Part shown: positions 45,795-53,487 of the stretch, piece after piece
Numbering within the stretch: position 1 is the first letter of the stretch
Layout of the letters: each line of letters begins with the position of its first letter
Position numbers and translations under genes: made by a program
From: CAYPLH01 sp964411505
GTDB taxonomy: Bacteria > Bacillota > Clostridia > CAYPLH01 > DUMO01
DNA: 64,000 nt
NCBI GenBank assembly: GCA_964411505.1
Contig: CAYPLH010000009.1
Span: 30,554-94,553 of the forward strand
Reading direction: 5' to 3'
Notes under the pieces: model-generated
Told to the model about the DNA's origin: nothing
What the model saw: the letters and a program-made list of their open reading frames with translations, nothing else
Database searches by the model: none

Positions 45795-46721
45795 TTATTC
45801 AGTTTCAGAAGCATCTTTTGGCATTGCGGATTCTAAATCCAAATCATTTACTACTTTTTCATCTGCAACTTCTGAGTCATTTACTTTTTCATCTGCAGCT
45901 TCTGAGTCATTTGCTTTTTTATTTGCAGCTTCTGAATCACTTGCTTTTTTATTTGCAGCTTCTGAATCACTTATTTCTTCATCTATAGCTTCTTTCTGAT
46001 TGACCATTATTTCAGTGTGGTCAGCTTCTTGCGTCTGTTCACCTTGTTTCCCTTCAAGAACAGCATCTGCAATTTTGGATGCAATAAGCTTAACTGCTCT
46101 AATAGCATCATCATTGCCCGGTATTACATAATCAACTTCATCAGGATCACAGTTAGTATCAACAATTGCTACTACCGGAATTCCAAGCTTTCTACCTTCT
46201 AATACAGCAATTCTTTCTTTTCTGGGATCAACTACAAAAATAACTCCAGGTATCTTATCCATGTTTTTGATTCCACCAAGGTATTTTTCGAGTTTCTCCA
46301 TTTCACCCCTAAGTTTGATAACTTCTTTCTTAGGTAAAACATCAAACAAGCCTTCTTGTTCCATTTCGTTGAGCTTATTGAGTCTTTCGACTCTTTTTTG
46401 GATTGTTTTAAAGTTAGTAAGCATTCCACCAAGCCATCTTACATTAACAAAAAATTCTCCACATCTTTCAGCTTCGACTTTAATAGATTCCATAGCTTGC
46501 TTTTTTGTACCAACAAAAAGAACGCGTTCACCATTCATTACAAGATCCTTGATGAAATGGTATACCTCTTCAATCTTCTTGACAGTCTTCTGAAGATCTA
46601 TAATGTAGATCCCATTTCTCTCCATGAAAATGAACTCCGCCATTTTGGGGTTCCATCTTCTGGTTTGATGACCAAAGTGCACACCTGCTTCAAGCAGTTG
46701 TTTCATTGAAATTACTGACAT
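45795..46721 (-). CDS. rpsB: 30S ribosomal protein S2 with acidic decapeptide-repeat tail
   Basis: Residues 1-230 are a normal S2 (LLEAGVHFGHQTRRWNPKM, GTKKQAMESI, RWLGGMLTNFKTI, VVDPRKERIAVLEGRKLGIPVVAIVDTNCDPDEVDYVIPGNDDAIRA read in parts). Family members end there or shortly after. Here 78 more residues follow, including four consecutive 10-residue units at 251-290 (SDSEAANKKA twice, NDSEAADEKV, NDSEVADEKV), encoded by 30-bp direct DNA repeats (45852-45971). The tail would project from the 30S surface. ATG start after GGAGGAG. Confidence 0.96.
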   Translation of the reverse strand: MSVISMKQLLEAGVHFGHQTRRWNPKMAEFIFMERNGIYIIDLQKTVKKIEEVYHFIKDLVMNGERVLFVGTKKQAMESIKVEAERCGEFFVNVRWLGGMLTNFKTIQKRVERLNKLNEMEQEGLFDVLPKKEVIKLRGEMEKLEKYLGGIKNMDKIPGVIFVVDPRKERIAVLEGRKLGIPVVAIVDTNCDPDEVDYVIPGNDDAIRAVKLIASKIADAVLEGKQGEQTQEADHTEIMVNQKEAIDEEISDSEAANKKASDSEAANKKANDSEAADEKVNDSEVADEKVVNDLDLESAMPKDASETE

Positions 46722-46857
46722 ATTTAACTCCTCCTATTTGTTTAATACCTCCCCGGTAGTCTTCCTTGCAAGAAACCTTTTGGCAACCTCTTGCAAGTCG
46801 TAACCGAGTGTGTATTTTTCCGTTCTGTAGTATAACACAACATTTGCCTTTAAGCAA
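46722..46857 (-). promoter_or_regulatory. rpsB promoter and structured leader
   Basis: -35 TTGCTT (46852-46857), 17-bp spacer, -10 TATACT (46829-46834). The leader of about 100 bases holds two CTTGCAAG palindromes with GGTTGCCAAAAGGTTTC between them, which could pair into alternative stems. Ribosomal-protein leaders are often autoregulatory; that reading here is inference. Confidence 0.6.
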
Positions 46858-46952
46858 ATTTTTTTTTACAAAAAAATAAAGTGGTACTTACCTTACGTTG
46901 TTTCCTTTTTATGGTTGTCCATATTTGATTTAAAGGATTTGCAAAAATACTG

Positions 46953-46981
46953 TTGACAACTTCGTTATTTGTTCTTATAAT
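46953..46981 (+). promoter_or_regulatory. Consensus promoter of tRNA-Lys
   Basis: TTGACA (46953-46958), 17-bp spacer, TATAAT (46976-46981): a perfect sigma-A match ending 21 bases before the tRNA. Confidence 0.88.
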
Positions 46982-47002
46982 ATATAAGTGCTTTGAAAAC
47001 TT

Positions 47003-47078
47003 GCGCCATTAGCTCAGTTGGTAGAGCAACTGACTCTTAATCAGTGGGTCCTGGGTTCGAATCCCCGATGGCGCACCA
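47003..47078 (+). tRNA. tRNA-Lys (anticodon CTT)
   Basis: 76 bases including an encoded CCA. The acceptor stem GCGCCAT/ATGGCGC is perfect; the D arm is normal; the anticodon arm ACTGA-CTCTTAA-TCAGT gives anticodon CTT (Lys, AAG codons). The T loop TTCGAAT is standard, but the T stem (CTGGG/CCCCG) has one T-C mismatch at its second pair. It is the only plus-strand gene in the window, and it sits between the core rpsB operon and the accessory block. Confidence 0.95.
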
Positions 47079-47111
47079 AAAAAGACCTTTGATTTATCAA
47101 AGGTCTTTTTT
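47079..47111. terminator. Bidirectional terminator after tRNA-Lys
   Basis: GACCTTTGAT and its complement with a two-base loop, bounded by A runs on one side and T runs on the other, so it can stop both the tRNA transcript and the minus-strand gene ending at 47154. Confidence 0.88.
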
Positions 47112-47153
47112 ACATCTATTGATATCTTTTTGTTGATCATTCTGAAAATAAAA

Positions 47154-49304
47154 CTAGTAATTCACATATATCGGGCTGGACCAAGCCATATGCCCATCTC
47201 TTTGAACAACCTTTACCCAGTATGGATTTAAACCCTTTTTTACTTGTCTGTCTTCAAATGAAATACAAACTGCCCGGCTTACTTCCTCCCTTGCCAGACT
47301 TACCTCTACTTTGCAGTTAACTCCACCGGCATCCTTTATAAACGTTCCCTTTTTAAGTTCATCCACTCCAACTGAAAAAGCAGTCTGAGCTGTAGAAAAA
47401 TTTATTTTTGTATTTCCATTACATTCAAGCTCAAGCTCAAGTCCATCAATATCACCTGAAGTATTTGATTTAAGCTGAAGAACCTGATTGGACATAAGTG
47501 TTATTCCTTCATCGGGCTGATTAAAAGCAAACTTTGCAGCATTTATAATTTTCCCGTTTTGAATGCTGATTTGTCCATCCCAGCACACTTTTTTACCCCT
47601 ACTTCTTACTTTTACACCACTCCATTGTATTTTGACAGTATCTTTTCTTAAAGGCAATGAAGGTGAGTATGAGTAAACTGTTTCAAGACCGCGCATTATT
47701 AAAACATCGCTGATAATTCCGGTCCCGGCAACCTTAACATCTATCACCGGCTTTTTGTCAAGGAAAACCTCATCGCCCATAATACTTTCACCGCACTTTA
47801 CATCCACTATAATCCTGCTTCCTGTTGTTCCATAGCAATGACGTTTCTTTAAAGCATCCCATAAGGATTTTCTTGTAAGATCCTCTGCATATACTCCTGT
47901 ATACCCGCCGATTACGTCAAAAGATACAAACCCCCGGGAAGTTATCCTCGTGGGATATGAAAGACCAGGTCTGCAGGTATGGTCATCACTGGCGGCAACT
48001 ATTCCTAGCTTTAATCCTTTTTTTAGAGCATCCTCAAAAAACCATTCAAAAGTTCCATGGTGAGAATGTATTTCCAGAAGCTTAACAAAATTATCATCGC
48101 AAAAATCAAGATTCCCGTACCTGCCACCCACATGAGGAATAGCCATAACGTCGTCCCGCGACTCAAATTCTTTCCACAAGCTGGATATGGGGCTTCTATC
48201 GCTCCCATCACTTTTATCCATCCCAATCTGCCACCGATAGCTCCTGTAAATAGGCTGGTCATCATCGAGGTAATATATGTTGTAATCCCCTCCGCAGGGT
48301 GTAGTTCCTGACCATTCATACCCGAGAAAAGTTACAAACCTCCCCGGCTCATGATACTCCTTAACCTTATCACAAACAGCCTGCCATGTGTCATCAGTCA
48401 CCTGAAAATCATTCCCCTGCCATGCGGAAAAATCCAGACCTGCTTTATCTCGTCCAAAGGCAAAATACAAATCCAGGCTTCCAGTACCTACTGTTTCCTT
48501 TGTCTGACCATGCATATCCCCCCAATAAAGCTTCGCAGTATTGGCTTCTTTTATACACTTTACCGGGTTTCCAACTCCTATGCATCTTTCATTTGTATTA
48601 AACACCCTTGGGTAGTAAACGCCCTCATTTTTAATGGCGACTCCACTAATTTTACCGATACCGCAGCGTAAACTTATTTCTGATTTAATTCCATTTATTG
48701 AAAAATAGAATTTCTCATCACATTTATCTGCAATGTTGCCCCAACTATCCATAGCCCTTACCAGAATATCAAATTTCTCACCCGGTTCTACAAGAGACGG
48801 CGCTACCGCTTCAACTTTGTAAAGATATCCTCCTGTAACCCGTATGAATGGTGAAGGCTCAACTCCATAGAAATTTCCGCTCCCTGCACAATCTACCAGC
48901 ACCTTGAATATATGTTCGCCCTCTGCATAGGTCTGGATCCTGTAACCGGCGCCTTGACCTTCCTTGGCTCCGTATTCCACATAAACTCTGTCACCTTTTT
49001 TTAGAGATCCATCAGATATTTTAATACTTATACAGCTTTTCCAGGGTCTTATGTATCTGTCCGGTATATACCTTATCAAAAGCTTTACTTCAGAATCGCT
49101 CCATACCTTTACAAAACCCGGTTTAAATGGATTTTCAAATTGGGGTATGTCTGAGTCGCATACATCCCTTCTTGCAACTAAAATCTCACCACTATCATCT
49201 ATACCATAATCCCCTGTTTCATAAGTCAGTATCCAATTTTGTGCTGTTCCTGCAACAATTTCACTGATATTAATCCATGCCTTGCCAAGCTTTTTCATTT
49301 GCAT
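47154..49304 (-). CDS. DUF3604 family PHP-like protein
   Basis: About 716 residues. The central part carries DUF3604/PHP-type motifs: LYWGDMHGQTKETVGTGSLDLYFAFGRDKAGLDF (read in parts), IPHVGGRYGN, LLEIHSHHGTFEWFFEDAL, and VAASDDHTCRPG, with His and Asp residues placed like PHP metal ligands. An N-terminal beta-rich region (about 1-240) and a C-terminal beta region flank it. There is no signal peptide or lipobox, so it is probably cytoplasmic. It follows the binding-protein gene of an LplABC-type importer. A distant paralogue is encoded at 60824-62656. Family function is unproven; a hydrolase is plausible. Start uncertain among ATGs at 49307, 49304 and 49298 after GGGAGAG. Confidence 0.75.
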   Translation of the reverse strand: MQMKKLGKAWINISEIVAGTAQNWILTYETGDYGIDDSGEILVARRDVCDSDIPQFENPFKPGFVKVWSDSEVKLLIRYIPDRYIRPWKSCISIKISDGSLKKGDRVYVEYGAKEGQGAGYRIQTYAEGEHIFKVLVDCAGSGNFYGVEPSPFIRVTGGYLYKVEAVAPSLVEPGEKFDILVRAMDSWGNIADKCDEKFYFSINGIKSEISLRCGIGKISGVAIKNEGVYYPRVFNTNERCIGVGNPVKCIKEANTAKLYWGDMHGQTKETVGTGSLDLYFAFGRDKAGLDFSAWQGNDFQVTDDTWQAVCDKVKEYHEPGRFVTFLGYEWSGTTPCGGDYNIYYLDDDQPIYRSYRWQIGMDKSDGSDRSPISSLWKEFESRDDVMAIPHVGGRYGNLDFCDDNFVKLLEIHSHHGTFEWFFEDALKKGLKLGIVAASDDHTCRPGLSYPTRITSRGFVSFDVIGGYTGVYAEDLTRKSLWDALKKRHCYGTTGSRIIVDVKCGESIMGDEVFLDKKPVIDVKVAGTGIISDVLIMRGLETVYSYSPSLPLRKDTVKIQWSGVKVRSRGKKVCWDGQISIQNGKIINAAKFAFNQPDEGITLMSNQVLQLKSNTSGDIDGLELELECNGNTKINFSTAQTAFSVGVDELKKGTFIKDAGGVNCKVEVSLAREEVSRAVCISFEDRQVKKGLNPYWVKVVQRDGHMAWSSPIYVNY

Positions 49305-49326
49305 CATCTCTCCCACCCATAATAAT

Positions 49327-49357
49327 AATGAAAAGTCCCTTTCCGGGACTTTTCATT
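49327..49357 (-). terminator. Perfect 13-bp hairpin between binding protein and DUF3604 gene
   Basis: AATGAAAAGTCCC and its exact complement around a 5-base loop, 20 bases after the binding-protein stop. It probably limits expression of the DUF3604 gene relative to the transporter, or protects the upstream mRNA 3' end. Confidence 0.65.
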
Positions 49358-49377
49358 AAATCATCTAAAATGGTATA

Positions 49378-50979
49378 CTATTTTATCCTGCCGTTGGAAC
49401 GAGCCAGCTCAGTCCATGCATCACGAACTGCCTGATATCCGATGTTATTACATTGCTTAATATACCCATCAAAAAGATTATCAATGTCATCATATCCCAA
49501 TATTGCTTTTCCATACATTTCACTCCACAAACGATCAAATTCGGACATAAACTCAGACATCTCCTGGGGAATTTCCAGTCCTTCTGCATTAATCAACCGG
49601 AATGCATGATCAGAGGGTATCTCATTTGTTGTAGGAAGAGAGAGGAACTTCTGCCACTGCTCCAGTAAGTCAGGCTTCAAATTAGTTAAGTGTGCAAAAT
49701 CAAACTGATTTTTTACTCTTGACCAGACTGCTGTCCAGTTATCCACTTTATTCTGCTCTTTGATTTTTTCGTTATTGTTTCCCACTTCAAGTTTTCCATC
49801 CACCAAATCCCAATTTACACCTTTTTCTCCTAATTTCATTGTCCAATAAGTACCCGAATAATCATACTTCCCAACATCAGTGGTTTTGTCATCGGCGAAA
49901 TAATTATAAAGATCCCAGATCCTATCAAGCTTCTTTTCTGCAGTCATTGATACAACATGCTGAAGCTGTACGATGTTATTACCCGGAACATATCCTTCAT
50001 TATACACCGGACCCTTAACCGTATCCATTATTGCCCACTTTACATCCGGCTGTACCTTTCCTATCTCATCATTGACATTATAATCGTTATATCCGTAGGA
50101 AAAGCCTACCTTGCCTGCCTGTATCTGTTCATTCACCTTATCAAGCTTGGTTGTAAGTGTTTCTTCGTGCAGTGCACCCGTTTCAATCAATGACCTCATA
50201 TATTTCAGCCATTCTTTGTGCTGAGGCATCAAACCTCCAAGGGACAATTTCCCATCCTCATCCCTGTACCACTTATTCATTCCCGCACCCCACGTAACTG
50301 ACCAGTTTCTTGGTGCCCATATCTCATTAATCATAGTTCCCACAGTGTCATCCTTGCTGTTTTTATCAGGATCACTATTGGTAAAAGCTACAAGTACATC
50401 CCTTAACTCATAAAAATCTTTTGGAACCTCAAGCCCCAGATTCTCCAGCCAATCATACCGAATGTACATGTTGATACTCTGGCTTTGATTATTTGTGTTG
50501 GGTATTGCATAGATATGACCGTCCGACCTTGTCATAATCTCAATAGCTTTGTTCCAGTTCTTTTGGATTCTTATTACATTAGGAATATATTCTTCGGTCA
50601 AATATTTCTCGAGCTGCAACGCAAGCCCATCGGAAATAAGCCTTGTTGTCAGTGTAGGATTGCTTTGGATTAGATCAGGAATATCACCCGAAGCAATAAT
50701 CAAGTTGAGGGATTCTTCATAGTTGTTTGTTTTTGGCTTGATATGCTTAAAACTAATATTCAGGTCTTCCTTAATTTTATTAACAATATATCCATCATCC
50801 GGAAGCTGGACTCCCCCTGCATTAAAAAACCAGCTGATTGTCACTTCCGGTTTACCGGAACTCTGAGTTTCTGTATTACCTGAAGTCTCATCCGGTTGGT
50901 TTTTTTGTACACATCCGGTAAAAATAGAAACTCCTACAACTAAAGCTAAAGCTAACAGCAAACATAAATACCTCTTCAT
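49378..50979 (-). CDS. Extracellular solute-binding lipoprotein, LplA-like
   Basis: About 533 residues. Signal peptide with lipobox (IFTGC), an S/T/N-rich linker, then the large two-lobed type 1 binding fold of the LplA group (VTISWFFNAGGVQLPDDGYIVNKIKEDLNISF, read in parts; ASGDIPDLIQ; MYIRYDWLENLGLEVPKDFYELRDVL). It delivers a glycan-derived solute to the two permeases encoded upstream. The ATG at 50979 or the GTG at 50988 could start it; AAAGGGAT lies upstream. Confidence 0.92.
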   Translation of the reverse strand: MKRYLCLLLALALVVGVSIFTGCVQKNQPDETSGNTETQSSGKPEVTISWFFNAGGVQLPDDGYIVNKIKEDLNISFKHIKPKTNNYEESLNLIIASGDIPDLIQSNPTLTTRLISDGLALQLEKYLTEEYIPNVIRIQKNWNKAIEIMTRSDGHIYAIPNTNNQSQSINMYIRYDWLENLGLEVPKDFYELRDVLVAFTNSDPDKNSKDDTVGTMINEIWAPRNWSVTWGAGMNKWYRDEDGKLSLGGLMPQHKEWLKYMRSLIETGALHEETLTTKLDKVNEQIQAGKVGFSYGYNDYNVNDEIGKVQPDVKWAIMDTVKGPVYNEGYVPGNNIVQLQHVVSMTAEKKLDRIWDLYNYFADDKTTDVGKYDYSGTYWTMKLGEKGVNWDLVDGKLEVGNNNEKIKEQNKVDNWTAVWSRVKNQFDFAHLTNLKPDLLEQWQKFLSLPTTNEIPSDHAFRLINAEGLEIPQEMSEFMSEFDRLWSEMYGKAILGYDDIDNLFDGYIKQCNNIGYQAVRDAWTELARSNGRIK

Positions 50980-51322
50980 TGAATTCACATCCCTTTATAT
51001 ATTTTATTATAAACAACATGCCCTGTATTATGGATTTTTCTGTGTACCGGTACGCTTAACAGAAATTAACATTACAGCAAAACATTTTAAAATTTATACT
51101 CTCAGAAATTACGTATTTAAACATTGCAATATTTCTGAAAGGGCATAAATGTCCATGTTTAAATGTTTGTTTTGCACTAGTATGGCTTACCTGGCATGCT
51201 GTCATAATTAAGATTATAAATGCTCCCCGATAAATAAAGGCTAGGGAAAAATTTTTCCTCCCTGTTTTTAAGAGTAGTTTCATATACTCTCTTAAACGTA
51301 ACTCTATAATCCAATATGTTTG
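50980..51322 (-). other. Gene-free leader of the binding-protein gene with interleaved inverted repeats
   Basis: 343 bases between permease and binding-protein genes. ATTTAAACAT (51115-51124) pairs with ATGTTTAAAT (51155-51164), and CAGAAAT (51102-51108) pairs with ATTTCTG (51131-51137). These overlap and could be alternative stems. A 75-codon frame at 51056-51283 looks like chance sequence. Such a gap is common where the binding protein is expressed above the permeases. Confidence 0.5.
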
Positions 51323-52228
51323 TCAACCTTTTAATGATCCAATTGTCATTCCTTTTACAAAATACTTCTGTATAAATGGATATACAAGTATGATTGGTAC
51401 TGTAGCAGCCATTATAGTTGCAGATTTAATTGCATCAGAAGGCGGCTTGTACCTTCCTTCGGCATACAGTATAGCCAGATCCTGAAACTCTGATTCCAGT
51501 TGGGTAGCATCATAAAGAACATGGCGCAGATAAACCTGCAAAGGTGCCAGTTCAGGTTTATTAATATAAAGCAGCCCACCTGAAAACTCATTCCAGTGAC
51601 CTACAGCATAAAACAGGGATACCGTAGCTATGGACGGAATTGATAAAGGTACAATAATTCTTACAAGCTGTACAATTTCAGAACATCCATCTATAGTTGC
51701 AGCTTCCATTATTTCCTTTGGAATTCCCATAATAAAATTCCTCATTATAAGCACTAAGTAGGTAGAAATTGCTCCAGGTAATATTAGCGCCCACAAACTG
51801 TCAATCAGATGCAGAGATCGTACCAGAAGATAACCCGGAACCATTCCTCCGCCAAAATACATGGTGAAAACCATAAACAAAGTAATTTGCTTTCTGAAAG
51901 GTAGTGTTTTCTTTGATAATGCATAAGCAGTAACTACCGTTAGTATCATATTAACCATAGTGCCTATCACTGTTATATAAATGGTGGCTTTATAAGCATC
52001 ATATATAGTTGATGCTTTTCCGAATACAATTCTAAAATAACTGAAATCAAACCTTGATGGCCATAAAATGATTTCTTTAAATATAAAATCTTCAGGCGGT
52101 GCAAACGATTGAACTGCTACCACATAAAACGGAAACAGTGTAAGCATTCCAAGAAAGAATAATATCAGATTGTTAACCGCCAGAAATAACTTCTCGCCTT
52201 TTGATTTCCTAATACCGGATATTCGCAT
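51323..52228 (-). CDS. ABC sugar transporter permease, LplC-like
   Basis: 301 residues, six predicted membrane helices, EAA loop MEAATIDGCSEIVQLVRIIVPLSIPSIA (read in parts), C-terminal KYFVKGMTIGSLKG. Clear homologue of the permease at 1049-1948, here in the second importer. ATG preceded by GAAAGGAG. Lies 18 bases after its partner. Confidence 0.92.
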   Translation of the reverse strand: MRISGIRKSKGEKLFLAVNNLILFFLGMLTLFPFYVVAVQSFAPPEDFIFKEIILWPSRFDFSYFRIVFGKASTIYDAYKATIYITVIGTMVNMILTVVTAYALSKKTLPFRKQITLFMVFTMYFGGGMVPGYLLVRSLHLIDSLWALILPGAISTYLVLIMRNFIMGIPKEIMEAATIDGCSEIVQLVRIIVPLSIPSIATVSLFYAVGHWNEFSGGLLYINKPELAPLQVYLRHVLYDATQLESEFQDLAILYAEGRYKPPSDAIKSATIMAATVPIILVYPFIQKYFVKGMTIGSLKG

Positions 52229-52246
52229 AGATAGTTTTCTCCTTTC

Positions 52247-53158
52247 TTACCATACTGCACCATCTTCACTAAAATGCTTTGCTATAGTATTTGCAGCCGC
52301 CAGAAGAGAAATTGACACCAGCGACTGAGCCAGGCCCACAGCTGTCCCAAAGCTGTATTTCATCTCCTGTACCCCCTTTGAGTATACATATGTACTTATT
52401 ACCTGCCCGGTTTCATAGGTTGGAGATATTACCAGATTATATGCCTGCTCAAAGCCTACATTAATCAGTCCCGCCGAATTGAAAACCAGCATCATTATTA
52501 TAAGATTGCTTATCCCGGGAATAGTAATGTGCCATGCTTGCCGTAACTTGCTGGCACCGTCAATCATTGCAGCTTCGTACTGCTCTGGATTTATTCCTGT
52601 AATTGCCGCCAAATATATAATGGAACCCCATCCCATTTCCTTCCATATTTTTGAAACGACAAACAGACTCCGGGTGTACTTTGGCTCCGCCATAAAATAG
52701 ATTGATTCCATTCCGATGAGTTCCAGAAACTTATTCACAATTCCAACTGAAGGTGATAGCAAAATTACTATCAAACCAGTAATAATAGACCATGACAAAA
52801 AGTGCGGGAGATAGGATACTGTTTGCACAATTTTCTTAAATTTCAATTGCTCACACTCGTTTAGCATTAATGCAAGTATTACGGGCGCAGGAAACGTAAA
52901 AATAAGAGTATAGAGACTTATGAGTATAGTATTTTTCAGAGATCTCATAAAGCCGGGTGCAGTAAAAAGATACTCAAACCAGTGAAAACCTACCCAAGGG
53001 CTTTTATTGAAACCCTTAAAAAATGAATAGTCTTTAAATGCAAGTATTATACCTCCCATTGGTATATAATGAAAGACTATATAGTATATAATCGGTATCA
53101 ATAGCAACAAATAATAAATCTTGTGTTTGTTAATTTCTTTCCGTAAAGTTCCTTTCAT
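52247..53158 (-). CDS. ABC sugar transporter permease, LplB-like
   Basis: 303 residues, six predicted membrane helices; LplB features YYLLLLIPIIYYIVFHYIPMGG and the loop EAAMIDGASKLRQAWHITIPGI. First gene of the second importer operon (permease, permease, binding protein, DUF3604). ATG after AAGGAGC. The promoter lies about 120 bases upstream. Confidence 0.92.
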   Translation of the reverse strand: MKGTLRKEINKHKIYYLLLLIPIIYYIVFHYIPMGGIILAFKDYSFFKGFNKSPWVGFHWFEYLFTAPGFMRSLKNTILISLYTLIFTFPAPVILALMLNECEQLKFKKIVQTVSYLPHFLSWSIITGLIVILLSPSVGIVNKFLELIGMESIYFMAEPKYTRSLFVVSKIWKEMGWGSIIYLAAITGINPEQYEAAMIDGASKLRQAWHITIPGISNLIIMMLVFNSAGLINVGFEQAYNLVISPTYETGQVISTYVYSKGVQEMKYSFGTAVGLAQSLVSISLLAAANTIAKHFSEDGAVW

Positions 53159-53278
53159 TAGTCAAGCTCCTTCTTTGTAATGTGCCTAGTTGATAATTGA
53201 CTTTTTGGTGCTCTGTTCACGAATCAGATGTGTAATTTTTTACCTGACTTGTAGCTTCAATCTCTTGAGCACAATCCT

Positions 53279-53359
53279 ATTGTACATACAGAAATTTAGT
53301 ATATCAAGTTCACTTTTAAGGGATAAGTCAATTTTAAAGCTCTATTTGTAAGTGAACTT
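53279..53359 (-). promoter_or_regulatory. Promoter of the second importer operon with AAGTGAACTT operators
   Basis: -35 TTGATA (53302-53307), 17-bp spacer, -10 TACAAT (53279-53284). The motif AAGTGAACTT on the coding strand (53306-53315) overlaps the -35 box. A second copy in the opposite orientation is at 53350-53359, and a partial one near 53371. The same layout precedes the operon starting at 62656. The rest of the 329-base spacer shows nothing else. Confidence 0.7.
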
Positions 53360-53487
53360 TTAGGGGATTATTGAACTTGCATTAAAGCGCTACCCAAATC
53401 CTGCATATTAATCCATATAAATTTAGTTTAAGTATGCGGATTTACAAACACATCGTCATATACTTAATAATTTTTACAGTCTCTATT

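Noticed and set aside
47003..47078. tRNA-Lys as a pseudogene because of a T-stem mismatch
   Set aside because: A single T-C mismatch in an otherwise complete tRNA with a perfect promoter and terminator does not argue for loss of function.
51056..51283. 75-codon minus-strand frame between permease and binding-protein genes
   Set aside because: Composition is poor, there is no ribosome site, and it overlaps inverted repeats in a leader; no family recognised.
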